The notes: generated by a model not told the origin, from the letters alone. A stretch of 64,000 nucleotides of DNA from Fusobacterium ulcerans (GCF_003019675.1 NZ_CP028105.1:1690282-1754281), one strand, 5' to 3'; numbered from the stretch's first letter, positions 33,142 to 41,965 are shown. Made by a program: numbers and translations.

Positions 33142-33828
33142 ATGCCTGAAATCCTATATAAATTAAAAGACATGGATATTTTTAAAAATGCCAGCAACTC
33201 TACTTTAAGCAAACTGATTAATGCTGGTAAAATAAAGAAATATAAAAAAAATGATATAATTTACTCTGATAAAAAAATAGTAGATTATATTTTTTTTATA
33301 CTAGAAGGAAAAGCAATTATTTATAATATGACACATAATGGAAATAGAAAAATAATATTTATACTGGGATCAGGAAAATTACTTAGTTTTAATGTTATAA
33401 ATGATAGACTTACATCAGTATTTTCTGAAGCTATTGAAAAAACTCAAATTTTATCAATAGAAAGAAGAGAGTTTTTAAAAATAATAAAACATGATTTTGA
33501 GTTTTTAAAGTCTATAATGAGTGAATATGAAAAATATATATGGCGTATGGGGCATCAGCTTAAAAATACAATAGGAAATATTTATATAGAAAGAAGAGTT
33601 GCTGCAAAATTATGGAAGTTAGGCAGAGATTTTGGTATAAAAACAGATGAAGGTATATTGATAGATATAGAAATGACAATAACCTTTATGGCAGATTTTA
33701 TAGGAGCTCCCAGAGAATCGACTTCTCGTGCATGTAAGAAACTAATTAATGAGAAGCTTATTAAATTTGAAAATAAAAAATTTATTATATTAAATGCTGA
33801 TAAATTAGCAGAATATTATAAAAGATAA
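33142..33828 (+). CDS. Crp/Fnr-family transcriptional regulator
   Basis: A 228-residue Crp/Fnr-type regulator: an N-terminal cyclic-nucleotide-binding-like beta-roll (about 10-120), a dimerisation helix and a C-terminal winged helix with TFMADFIGAPRESTSRACKKLINEKLI near 180-206 as the recognition motif. The N-terminal cysteines of Fnr are absent (the only Cys is in the HTH), so it does not carry an Fnr-type cluster; a heme, NO or small ligand is possible. It lies 115 bases after moaA, and is probably the local regulator of the asr-nar-Mo genes. GGAGGG sets the ATG at 33142, not the GTG at 33127. Confidence 0.88.
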   Translation: MPEILYKLKDMDIFKNASNSTLSKLINAGKIKKYKKNDIIYSDKKIVDYIFFILEGKAIIYNMTHNGNRKIIFILGSGKLLSFNVINDRLTSVFSEAIEKTQILSIERREFLKIIKHDFEFLKSIMSEYEKYIWRMGHQLKNTIGNIYIERRVAAKLWKLGRDFGIKTDEGILIDIEMTITFMADFIGAPRESTSRACKKLINEKLIKFENKKFIILNADKLAEYYKR

Positions 33829-34235
33829 TGTTTCCTCTGTCATCACATGTTTAGTATAAATAAAAAATATAAAAAAAATTTAAAGTTGGAACTGGCGTTA
33901 AGCTGGATTCAACTTTTTTTATTTTCCTTTAGAAGCTTGATAATATGAACCGTTTCTAACAATAGAGCTGATAAAATTTATACATAAAATTTACAAATTG
34001 AACTAGAATAAATACTTATATTCGTCAGGTGTCCTATTTTTTTATGGAAAAATATATAAAATTTTTTAAATATTCTGAAATAGGACAAGAAAGAGATGTG
34101 TTTAAGATTTGTATGGCATATAGGAATAATTTTCTTTAATTCTATGAAAAAATAAAGAAAAATATAAATTATTTTTAAAATTAAAAAAATAATTTCAAAA
34201 AACTGAAAAACGAAAATAACGTGATCAAAAACAGC
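33829..34235. other. Non-coding gap with a terminator and a long inverted repeat
   Basis: About 400 bases without a gene between the Crp/Fnr-type regulator and the opp promoter. It holds a terminator (33882-33920) and a 10-bp perfect inverted repeat TGTCCTATTT / AAATAGGACA (34030-34039 and 34078-34087) enclosing a 38-base AT-rich loop. The rest shows no frame with a ribosome site. Confidence 0.5.
33882..33920 (+). terminator. Terminator after the Crp/Fnr-type gene
   Basis: AAAGTTG (33882-33888) pairs with CAACTTT (33910-33916), with inner CTGG/CCAG-like pairing interrupted, followed by a T-run. Confidence 0.75.
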
Positions 34236-34264
34236 TTGACAATAATACTTCAAAGTTGTATACT
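34236..34264 (+). promoter_or_regulatory. Consensus promoter of the opp operon
   Basis: TTGACA (34236-34241), 17-bp spacer, TATACT (34259-34264), about 50 bp before the oppA start. Confidence 0.8.
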
Positions 34265-34312
34265 TACTTCAAACAAAAATAAGAAAAATTTAATATTGAA
34301 GGGGGAGAATGT

Positions 34313-35950
34313 ATGAGAAAGTTTAAAATGGTTCTTTCAACGTTGTTTGTACTAGGTTTGCTTTCTGGTTGTGGTGGAAGTAAAGAAGCTGCTCCAACAG
34401 AAGCTAAGAAAGAAGCAGTAAAAAGTAATATTGTAACAATAGCAAATGATGTAGAACTTTCTTCAATGGATACAGGATTAGCAACTGATGGTACTTCATT
34501 TGAAGCAATCGCATCAGTACTTGAAGGACTTTATCAGCTTGATGGTGCAGGAAATACTATTCCAGGTATGGCAGTGAAGGAAGAAATAAGTGAAGATGGA
34601 AAAGTACATACTTTTACACTTCGTGATGCAAAATGGAGTGATGGTCAGCCAGTAACAGCAAATGATTTTGTATTTGCATGGAGACGTCTTGCTAATCCAA
34701 AAACAGCATCTGAATATGCATATATGATTGGAGTAGCAGGTATAAAGAATGCTGAGGGAGTAATGTCTGGTGAAAAACCAATTACTGCACTTGGAGTAAC
34801 AGCAGTGGATGATAAAACTTTAAAGGTAGAATTGGATTATCCAGTTCCATTCTTTGATCAGTTAGCAGCATTTCCACCATTTTATCCAATCCGTGAAGAT
34901 TTTTATGATAAATATAAAGAGCAGTATGCACTTACTCCAGAGGCAATATTATCAAATGGAGCTTTCAAAATGACAGAATGGAACCAAGGTGCTAACTACA
35001 CAATGGTAAAAAATGATCAATATTATGATGCAGATAAAGTAAAAATAGATGGATTGAATTTCCAAGTAGTAAAAGATGCTCAATCAGCAATGGTTGCTTT
35101 TGATCAGGGAAATGTAGATTATGTAAAATTAACTGGTGAAATGGTAGATCAATACAAAGAGTCACCTGAGCTTATAAATACTTTAGGAGGATATTTATGG
35201 TATATCTCTCCTAATCAAAAAGTGCCTGGACTTGAAAATGCTAATCTTCGTAGAGCATTGGCACTTTCATTTGATAAAGAGCAAATCGCTGAACATCTTT
35301 TAAAAGATGGTTCAATAGCTGCAAACTTTGCTGTTCCAGTAAAATTAGCAGTAGGACCTGATGGAAAAGATTTCCGTGAAACTACTCCTAGTTATTTGAA
35401 TGTAGATAAAGCAAAAGCTAAAGAATATTATGAAAAAGCTAAGCAAGAACTTGGAAAAGATAAGTTTGCATATGAATTAGTATTTGAAGATACTGAAGCA
35501 AGTAAAAAAGTTGCTGAGTATTTAAAATCAGAAATAGAAACTAATCTTCCAGGAATGACTATTAATTTAAAACAACAGCCTAAAAAAGCTCGTTTACAAT
35601 TAATGCAGAATGGTGTATATGAATTAGGGCTTACTCGTTGGGGACCAGACTATGCCGATCCTATGACTTATCTTGATATGTGGATTACAGGAGCATCATA
35701 TAACTATGGTAGCTGGTCAAGTAAAGAGTATGATAAACTTATTTTTGACACTAGTAAAGGTGATCTAACTGGTAAACCAGCAGAAAGATGGGAAGCTCTG
35801 AAACAGGCTGAAAAAGTTTGTATGGATGCTGCTGCTATCTTACCTGTATACCAAACAGGTTCAGCAGTAATGATAAAGAAAGATTTAACAGGATTTGAAT
35901 TCCACTCAGTGGGTGTACCTACAATATACAAGAATATTGTAAGAAAATAA
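34313..35950 (+). CDS. oppA: Oligopeptide ABC transporter substrate-binding lipoprotein
   Basis: A 545-residue binding protein of the OppA/DppA cluster. A lipoprotein signal ends at LLSGCGGS (Cys20), so it is anchored to a membrane and faces the periplasm. The family body follows: DVELSSMDTGLATDGTSFEAIASVLEGLY near 45-75, FTLRDAKWSDGQPVTANDFVFAWRR near 103-127 and LGLTRWGPDYADPMTYLDMW near 440. The TRWGPDYADPMT stretch is typical of true oligopeptide binders. It heads the opp operon and is followed by a hairpin (35970-36009) that probably lets oppA be made in excess. GGGGGAG precedes the ATG. Confidence 0.93.
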   Translation: MRKFKMVLSTLFVLGLLSGCGGSKEAAPTEAKKEAVKSNIVTIANDVELSSMDTGLATDGTSFEAIASVLEGLYQLDGAGNTIPGMAVKEEISEDGKVHTFTLRDAKWSDGQPVTANDFVFAWRRLANPKTASEYAYMIGVAGIKNAEGVMSGEKPITALGVTAVDDKTLKVELDYPVPFFDQLAAFPPFYPIREDFYDKYKEQYALTPEAILSNGAFKMTEWNQGANYTMVKNDQYYDADKVKIDGLNFQVVKDAQSAMVAFDQGNVDYVKLTGEMVDQYKESPELINTLGGYLWYISPNQKVPGLENANLRRALALSFDKEQIAEHLLKDGSIAANFAVPVKLAVGPDGKDFRETTPSYLNVDKAKAKEYYEKAKQELGKDKFAYELVFEDTEASKKVAEYLKSEIETNLPGMTINLKQQPKKARLQLMQNGVYELGLTRWGPDYADPMTYLDMWITGASYNYGSWSSKEYDKLIFDTSKGDLTGKPAERWEALKQAEKVCMDAAAILPVYQTGSAVMIKKDLTGFEFHSVGVPTIYKNIVRK

Positions 35951-35969
35951 TTTGAAAGTATATTGTTTA

Positions 35970-36009
35970 TACAGCACAATGCTGTTTTAGGTATTGTGCT
36001 GTATTTTTA
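35970..36009 (+). terminator. Intra-operon hairpin between oppA and oppB
   Basis: TACAGCACAAT pairs perfectly with ATTGTGCTGTA (35970-35980 and 35993-36003), followed by TTTTTATT. Since oppB has no strong promoter of its own, this is probably a partial terminator or mRNA-stabilising stem. Confidence 0.75.
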
Positions 36010-36107
36010 TTATATAAAATTCAATAAACAGAAGGTTAAATTGTTAGTGATAATATACTGCTTAAAAATTGTATTGGCAGAGTAACTTTTAAAGGAGTAA
36101 AGGGAAA

Positions 36108-37049
36108 ATGATCAAATATATAATGAAACGTTTGGCTATTGCTGTAATAACCCTTATTGTTATAGTTTTCATACTGTATCTGATGCTTCAGTTGATGCCA
36201 GGGACACCGTTTAATGATGAAAAATTGACAGAGGCTCAAATGGCAATAGTAAAAGCTAAATATGGATTGGATAAACCATTTCTTGTTCAATTCTTTAATT
36301 ACTTAAAACTTATGTTGCAGGGAGATTTTGGAGTAAGCTACAGTATTCAAAAGAATATGCCTGTGTCACAAATGCTTGATGCTCGTTTATGGATATCAAT
36401 TCGTATAGGGCTGCAAGCAGTAGTAGTAGGAGTAGTTTTAGGATTAATATTAGGAATAACAGCAGCGTTGAAAAAAAACACATGGATAGATACATTCTCT
36501 TCATTATTGGCAGTTATAGGAGTATCTATTCCTTCATTTGTTTTCGCACTATTTTTCATTTTGCTGTTTGCAAAAAAATTAAATATACTTCCAGTATTGT
36601 ATAATGTTCATCAACCATTTATTTCAAGTATAATGCCAACCATAGCACTTTCGGTTTTCACTATAGCGAATATAGCTCGTTTTACTCGGAGTGAAATGTC
36701 AGAAGTGCTGGGGAGTGAATATATGCAGCTGGCACAATCTAAAGGATTGAGCAGAGAGATATTAATATTTCGTCATGCATTGAGAAATACTTTGATACAG
36801 GTAGTAACAGTTTTAGCACCATTGGTAGTAGGACTAATGACAGGATCATTGGTAATAGAAAAAATGTTCTCAATACCAGGAATCGGACAGTTATTGACAA
36901 TGGGAATACAAGTAAATGACTACAATGTAATTATGGCATGTGCATTTGTCTACAGTTTGATGTACATTGTTGTAATGCTGGTAGTAGACCTGTTGTATGG
37001 AGTAATAGATCCACGTATCAGACTGGTAAAAGGAGGAACAAATGAGTGA
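36108..37049 (+). CDS. oppB: Oligopeptide ABC transporter permease OppB
   Basis: A 313-residue inner-membrane permease with six spans. The start MIKYIMKRLAIAVITLIVIVFILY and the loop GTPFNDEKLTEAQMAIVKAKYGLDKP are standard for OppB/DppB. The EAA loop is near residue 205 (GSEYMQLAQSKGLSREILIFRHALRNTL). AAAGGAG precedes the ATG, and the stop overlaps the oppC start by 8 bases. It pairs with OppC to form the channel for peptides delivered by OppA. Confidence 0.94.
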   Translation: MIKYIMKRLAIAVITLIVIVFILYLMLQLMPGTPFNDEKLTEAQMAIVKAKYGLDKPFLVQFFNYLKLMLQGDFGVSYSIQKNMPVSQMLDARLWISIRIGLQAVVVGVVLGLILGITAALKKNTWIDTFSSLLAVIGVSIPSFVFALFFILLFAKKLNILPVLYNVHQPFISSIMPTIALSVFTIANIARFTRSEMSEVLGSEYMQLAQSKGLSREILIFRHALRNTLIQVVTVLAPLVVGLMTGSLVIEKMFSIPGIGQLLTMGIQVNDYNVIMACAFVYSLMYIVVMLVVDLLYGVIDPRIRLVKGGTNE

Positions 37050-38052
37050 TCAAAGAATAGTTTTTCAGGAGGATGATTTTAAACTTGCTCATCGTAAGGA
37101 CCTGTACATAGATAAGGTCTATGAGAACCATTCTTTCTGGAGAGATTTTTTTATACGTTTAAAAGCTAATAGAGGAGCAGTGGTTGGGCTTATCTGTATA
37201 TGTATAATAATTTTATTGTCAATAATAGCTCCAATGATATCTCATTTTCAAATAAATGGAAATAATCTTGCTCATCAGAGTCTGCCTCCAAAGGTTCCTT
37301 TTCTCCAAAATTTAGGGATAGCTAATGGATACATGAGAGGGAAGGATATGTATGCACTGAAAAAAGTAAAAGATGTATTCTATCTTTTTGGAACTGATAC
37401 AATGGGAAGAGATATCTGGTTGAGAACATGGAGCGGAACTCGTATTTCATTGCTGGTAGCAGGAGCAGCTATAATTATAGACATGGCAGTTGGTATGACA
37501 TATGGACTTATCTCTGGATATTTCGGGGGAAAAGTAGATATGGTTATGCAGCGTATTATAGAGATAATCAACTCTATTCCTACTTTGGTAATTGCTACAC
37601 TTATGCTGGTAATTTTAAAACCTGGAATTGTTCCTATTTTATTTGTTCTTGTATTGACAGGTTGGATAGGAATGAGCCGTATTGCCCGTGCTCAGATGCT
37701 TAAATTAAAAGAGCAGGAATTTGTTCTGGCTTCAAAAACATTAGGTGCTTCAGATATGCATATAATATTTAAAGATATTCTGCCAAATATATTTGGGCAG
37801 CTTATTATAATGTCTATGTTTTCAATACCTAATGCAATATTTATGGAAACAACACTTTCTTTCGTAGGTCTGGGAATTCCAGCTCCAAATGTATCATTGG
37901 GAGTAATGATATCAGAAGGATTCAAGTCATTTATGATTTCACCATATATGACTATTATTCCAGCTGTGATATTAGCTATTCTTATGCTGAGTTTTAACTT
38001 ACTTGCTGATGGATTAAAGGATGCCTTTGATCCTAAAATGAAAGAGATGTAG
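37042..38052 (+). CDS. oppC: Oligopeptide ABC transporter permease OppC
   Basis: A 336-residue permease. It has the OppC-type N-terminal extension with a first span (GAVVGLICICIIILLSIIAPMIS near 45-67), a periplasmic loop ending FLFGTDTMGRDIWLRTWSGTRISL near 115-138, and the EAA loop VLASKTLGASDMHIIFKDILPNIFG near 225-250. The GTDxxGRD motif is the hallmark of OppC/DppC. It overlaps oppB, and oppD follows by 10 bases. Confidence 0.94.
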   Translation: MSDQRIVFQEDDFKLAHRKDLYIDKVYENHSFWRDFFIRLKANRGAVVGLICICIIILLSIIAPMISHFQINGNNLAHQSLPPKVPFLQNLGIANGYMRGKDMYALKKVKDVFYLFGTDTMGRDIWLRTWSGTRISLLVAGAAIIIDMAVGMTYGLISGYFGGKVDMVMQRIIEIINSIPTLVIATLMLVILKPGIVPILFVLVLTGWIGMSRIARAQMLKLKEQEFVLASKTLGASDMHIIFKDILPNIFGQLIIMSMFSIPNAIFMETTLSFVGLGIPAPNVSLGVMISEGFKSFMISPYMTIIPAVILAILMLSFNLLADGLKDAFDPKMKEM

Positions 38053-38062
38053 GAGAGGGAAT

Positions 38063-39136
38063 ATGGAAGAGAGAGAAAGAGTATTATCAATTCGTGATTT
38101 AGATATTTGTTTTCATACAGCTAATGGAGTTGTGAACGCCATACGTGGTGTTCGTTTAGACTTGTTTAAAGGAGAGACTATTGCTATAGTTGGAGAATCA
38201 GGGTCAGGAAAGTCTGTAACTGTAAAGGCTATAATGGGAATCTTGAGCGGCAATGGATTTATTAATAATGGAACAATTATATTTAATTATAAAAATGAAA
38301 AGGGAGAAAAGATAACAAGAGATATTATTAAATTAACTCCCAAGGAAATGCAGAAACATATTTGTGGAAAACGTATTGCAATGGTGTTTCAAGATCCTAT
38401 GACATCTCTGAATCCCACTATGACCATTGGAAAACAGATTATGGAGGGAATGTGCTATCACTATAAAGTTTCTAAGAAGGATGCTTACCAAAAAGCAGTT
38501 GAACTGCTAGAAGAAGTAGGAATTACTGAGCCTGAAAAGCGTATGAAAAATTATCCTCACCAGTTGTCTGGAGGTATGCGTCAACGGGTGGTTATAGCTA
38601 TAGCTCTGGCTTGTGATCCAGAAATATTAATATGTGATGAACCAACTACAGCCTTGGATGTTACTATTCAGGCAAAAATACTGGAGCTGATAAAAGAGCT
38701 ACAGGTTAAGAAAAATATCTCTGTAATATATATAACACATGACCTTGGAGTAGTGGCAAAAGTAGCAGATTATGTAGCAGTTATGTATGCTGGAAAGATA
38801 ATAGAAAAGGGAAGTGTAGATGAAATATTCTATGACCCTTGTCATCCATATACATGGGGGCTTCTGTCTTCTATGCCTGATATAGAAACAAATGAAGAGG
38901 TACTGTATACTATTCCAGGAACTCCTCCAAATCTATTGAATAAAGTGCCAGGAGATGCTTTTGCAGTTCGTAATGAATATGCTTTAAATATAGATTTTAG
39001 AGCAGAACCTCCAATGTTCAATGTGGGAGGAAAGCATCGTGTATCATCATGGCTTATTCATGAAAATGCACCTAAGGTAGAAATGCCATCATCTTTAAAA
39101 CGTCGTATAGAAAAAATGATAAAGGGGGCTAAATAG
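38063..39136 (+). CDS. oppD: Oligopeptide ABC transporter ATPase OppD
   Basis: A 357-residue ATPase. Walker A GESGSGKS near 42-49, VFQDPMTSLNPTMTIGKQI near 108-126, signature LSGGMRQRVVIAIAL near 163-177, Walker B ILICDEPTTALD near 184-195 and the C-terminal OppD/F domain (HPYTWGLLSSMPDI near 258). The C-terminal Cys motif of many OppD proteins, which can bind an Fe-S cluster, is not evident. It works with OppF, whose gene follows two bases later. Confidence 0.94.
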   Translation: MEERERVLSIRDLDICFHTANGVVNAIRGVRLDLFKGETIAIVGESGSGKSVTVKAIMGILSGNGFINNGTIIFNYKNEKGEKITRDIIKLTPKEMQKHICGKRIAMVFQDPMTSLNPTMTIGKQIMEGMCYHYKVSKKDAYQKAVELLEEVGITEPEKRMKNYPHQLSGGMRQRVVIAIALACDPEILICDEPTTALDVTIQAKILELIKELQVKKNISVIYITHDLGVVAKVADYVAVMYAGKIIEKGSVDEIFYDPCHPYTWGLLSSMPDIETNEEVLYTIPGTPPNLLNKVPGDAFAVRNEYALNIDFRAEPPMFNVGGKHRVSSWLIHENAPKVEMPSSLKRRIEKMIKGAK

Positions 39137-39138
39137 TT

Positions 39139-40065
39139 ATGGAAAGAACTCCTTTACTTGAGGTAAAAAATTTAAAACAATATTTTAAAGTAAGCAAAAA
39201 ATTTACAGTAAAAGCTGTAGATGGAATATCATTTAATATTTATCCAGGAGAAACATATGGACTGGTTGGAGAATCAGGATCAGGAAAATCTACAACAGGA
39301 CGTTCTATTATTCGTTTGTATGAACCGACAGATGGAGAGGTTAATTTCAAAGGAGTAAAAATCTCTGGAAAATTGTCACTGAATCAATTACAGCATCTTC
39401 GTACAAAAATGCAGATGATATTTCAAGACCCTATGGCTTGTTTAAATCCTAGAATGAAAGTAATAGATATTATTGCTCAGGGATTGGATATTCATAAACT
39501 CTATAAAAATGAAAAAGAGAGAGAGGAAAAAGTATATCATATTCTTGAACTGGTAGGGTTGTCTCATGAACATGCTATGAGATATCCACATCAATTTTCT
39601 GGAGGGCAGAGACAGCGTATAGGAATAGCGAGAGCTTTAATAATGAATCCTGAACTGATAATTGCAGACGAAGCTATCTCAGCACTGGATGTATCAATAC
39701 AGGCTCAGGTAGTGAATCTGATGAAGGAGCTTCAAAAGAAAACAGGGGCAGCATATTTATTTATTGCTCATGATTTATCTATGGTAAAATATATTTCTGA
39801 CAGAATAGGAGTGCTTCATTTAGGACATTTAGTGGAGACAGGAACAACTGAGGAAATATTCAGCAACCCTATACACCCATATACAAAAAGTCTTTTGTCA
39901 GCAATTCCATTGCCTGATCCGAGAGTGGAGAAGACAAGAATTGCAATGACTTATGACTACAAGAGCAGTGGAATAGATTACACAAAAGGAAAGCAGAATC
40001 ACATAGATGGACAGCACTATGTATTGGCAACAGATGAAGAACTGAATCAATGGACTAAAAAATAA
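39139..40065 (+). CDS. oppF: Oligopeptide ABC transporter ATPase OppF
   Basis: A 308-residue ATPase partner of OppD. Walker A GESGSGKST near 45-53, IFQDPMACLNPRMKVIDI near 94-111, signature FSGGQRQRIGIARAL near 154-168, Walker B LIIADEAISALD, where the usual DEP is DEA, and a C-terminal HPYTKSLLSAIPLPDP. The length is slightly shorter than E. coli OppF. It is the last gene of the operon and is closed by a terminator. Confidence 0.94.
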   Translation: MERTPLLEVKNLKQYFKVSKKFTVKAVDGISFNIYPGETYGLVGESGSGKSTTGRSIIRLYEPTDGEVNFKGVKISGKLSLNQLQHLRTKMQMIFQDPMACLNPRMKVIDIIAQGLDIHKLYKNEKEREEKVYHILELVGLSHEHAMRYPHQFSGGQRQRIGIARALIMNPELIIADEAISALDVSIQAQVVNLMKELQKKTGAAYLFIAHDLSMVKYISDRIGVLHLGHLVETGTTEEIFSNPIHPYTKSLLSAIPLPDPRVEKTRIAMTYDYKSSGIDYTKGKQNHIDGQHYVLATDEELNQWTKK

Positions 40066-40067
40066 AA

Positions 40068-40103
40068 TAAAAGACCTTGAAAAAAGAATCAGGGTCTTTT
40101 TTA
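40068..40103 (+). terminator. Terminator of the opp operon
   Basis: AAAGACC pairs with GGGTCTTT around a 15-base loop (40070-40099), followed by TTTTATT. Confidence 0.75.
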
Positions 40104-40247
40104 TTGCTTAAAAACAGCAAAAATAGATTTAAATAGTATTCTTCTCTATTTTCTTCTAAATATAAAACATATTAGAAAACAATAGTATATGCTATAATTA
40201 AGCTAAAATAAAAACAATACTGTTATCAAAGAAAGAGGGAATGCTAT

Positions 40248-40862
40248 ATGAATACTAAAACTCTAAAAATAAAAAAAATGCTGCCAATTATTATGATATT
40301 TTTTAGTTTTTTTATTTTAACTAATTGTTCAGCTCAATCAATAAATAAAACATCTGATTCAAAAAAATGGGCTGTTCCAATAAAAGTACAGGGAGCAGAC
40401 AATTTTTATAAAGTTTCTGAAACCTTATTTCGTTCAGAACAACCTACAGAAGATGGGATGAAAAATATAGAAGCTTTTGGAATTGGAACTGTAATTTCTT
40501 TGCGTTCTAGACAAAAGGATGTGGAACTGGCTAAAAATACAGAATTAAATCTCATACATGTAAGTATGAGAGCATGGAATCCTAAATATGAAGATGCAGT
40601 AAAAGTGATGTATTTTTTAAATCCAAATAATCCAGAAACAAATAAGAAACCAATATTAATTCATTGCTATCATGGAGCAGATCGTACAGGAATGATGGTT
40701 GCCTTATATAGAATGGTCTATCAGAACTGGGAAAGAGAAGAAGCTCTAAATGAAATGCTGAATGGAGGATATGGCTACCATTCAATGTGGAAGGATATAG
40801 TTACTTTTATAAAAACAGTAGATGTAGAGCAGCTTAGAAAAGACAGCCAAATAGTAAATTAA
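40248..40862 (+). CDS. Exported tyrosine/dual-specificity phosphatase-like lipoprotein
   Basis: A 204-residue protein with a lipoprotein signal ending in ILTNC (Cys27), so it lies outside the cytoplasm. The P-loop phosphatase signature HCYHGADRTG at 139-148 gives nucleophile Cys140 and Arg146. FRSEQPTEDGMKNIEAFGIGTVISLR (61-86) is the N-terminal motif of the DSP/PTP-like group in which fungal and bacterial Siw14-like and phytase-like enzymes also fall. Asp in the MRAWNPKYEDA stretch may be the general acid. The substrate may be a phosphoprotein, inositol phosphate or lipid phosphate. It is a single gene ended by a strong bidirectional terminator. Confidence 0.85.
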   Translation: MNTKTLKIKKMLPIIMIFFSFFILTNCSAQSINKTSDSKKWAVPIKVQGADNFYKVSETLFRSEQPTEDGMKNIEAFGIGTVISLRSRQKDVELAKNTELNLIHVSMRAWNPKYEDAVKVMYFLNPNNPETNKKPILIHCYHGADRTGMMVALYRMVYQNWEREEALNEMLNGGYGYHSMWKDIVTFIKTVDVEQLRKDSQIVN

Positions 40863-40886
40863 AGTAAAAAATATTGAAGAAAATTA

Positions 40887-40943
40887 AAAAGAGGAAGACT
40901 TAAAGACAAGTTATATTCGACTTGTAAGTATTCCTCTTTTTTA
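40887..40943. terminator. Long bidirectional terminator between phosphatase and nitrilase genes
   Basis: A near-continuous stem of about 20 bp (AAGAGGAAGACTTA...AAGT against ACTTGTAAGTATTCCTCTT) with an 8-base loop, flanked by As and Ts for use from both sides. Confidence 0.85.
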
Positions 40944-40956
40944 ATATATTTATAAA

Positions 40957-41877
40957 TTATTCTTTAATTTTTAATTCAAGCACATCAGGTCTAGAATAGT
41001 GCCCACAGGCATCAAATTCCATACGGCTCATAGGAACTTTTTCCATATCCAGTTCTGCATAAATAATTTCTTCTTTATCCCAAACAGGATCAGTTACATA
41101 ATGTCCATAAGGATCAACTATGCAGCTTCCACCACGGCATACAGTATCAGAAAGTTTTGCAATTTCATCTGGACAGTGTAAATCATCAGGATACATATCT
41201 TTTGTAAAGTACATATCGCAGTTGATGAAGTAGCAGTGACCTTCAATAGCTATGTGACGAATAGTTGCCTGCCATTCTTCATTATCATTAGTGTTAGGGG
41301 AAATATACAGAGTAACACCTTTCTCATATAGGGCAACTCTTGCTAAAGGCATATAGCTTTCCCAACAGATAAGGCTTCCCATTGTTCCCCAAGGAGTATC
41401 AACTACTGGGAAATATCCTTTGTCAGCATCTCCCCAAACAACACGTTCAGCACCAGTAGGTTTTAATTTTCTATGGACAGCGACTAGTTCTCCATCTGGC
41501 GAGAAAAATAGATTTGTATTATAAAGTGTAGCACTAACAGGGTCACGTTCAGAAACTCCAATACTCACATAGGCATTAGCTTTTTTGGCAGCTTCTCCTA
41601 TAGCTTTTGTTTCTTCACCAGGGACTAAGATAGAATTGTCATAATACATTTTCCAGTCTTTACGACCTTCAGCATTACGGCTTCCTACAGTAAAACCAAA
41701 AGTCATTCCATATGGATATCCAGGAATAAACAGCTCTGGAAATACAATTAATTCGCTTTGTTTTTCAGCAGCTTCTTCAATAAACTTGATAGTTTTTTCA
41801 GTACAAAGCTGTTTATCAAACATTATTGGAGCAGCCTGCACAACAGCGATTTTACACTTGTTATTTAAATCTTTCAT
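40957..41877 (-). CDS. Nitrilase
   Basis: A 306-residue carbon-nitrogen hydrolase with the catalytic triad Glu48 (VFPELFIPGYP), Lys137 (HRKLKPT) and Cys171 (GSLICWESYMP). The motif KLKPTGAERVVWGD is that of true nitrilases, which turn R-CN into acid and ammonia, rather than of amidases in the same superfamily. Cytoplasmic. It is monocistronic with its own promoter (41936-41965). The natural nitrile is unknown; in gut or oral habitats plant- or amino-acid-derived nitriles are possible. GGGGG precedes the ATG. Confidence 0.88.
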   Translation of the reverse strand: MKDLNNKCKIAVVQAAPIMFDKQLCTEKTIKFIEEAAEKQSELIVFPELFIPGYPYGMTFGFTVGSRNAEGRKDWKMYYDNSILVPGEETKAIGEAAKKANAYVSIGVSERDPVSATLYNTNLFFSPDGELVAVHRKLKPTGAERVVWGDADKGYFPVVDTPWGTMGSLICWESYMPLARVALYEKGVTLYISPNTNDNEEWQATIRHIAIEGHCYFINCDMYFTKDMYPDDLHCPDEIAKLSDTVCRGGSCIVDPYGHYVTDPVWDKEEIIYAELDMEKVPMSRMEFDACGHYSRPDVLELKIKE

Positions 41878-41935
41878 AATTTTCCCCCTTTTTAAACCAG
41901 AAATTTTATGTTAATCTTAAATATTTGACATTATT

Positions 41936-41965
41936 ATTATATCAAAAATACAAGGGGGTTGTCAT
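41936..41965 (-). promoter_or_regulatory. Candidate nitrilase promoter
   Basis: On the minus strand ATGACA (41960-41965), 18-bp spacer, TATAAT (41936-41941), about 60 bp before the start. Confidence 0.5.
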
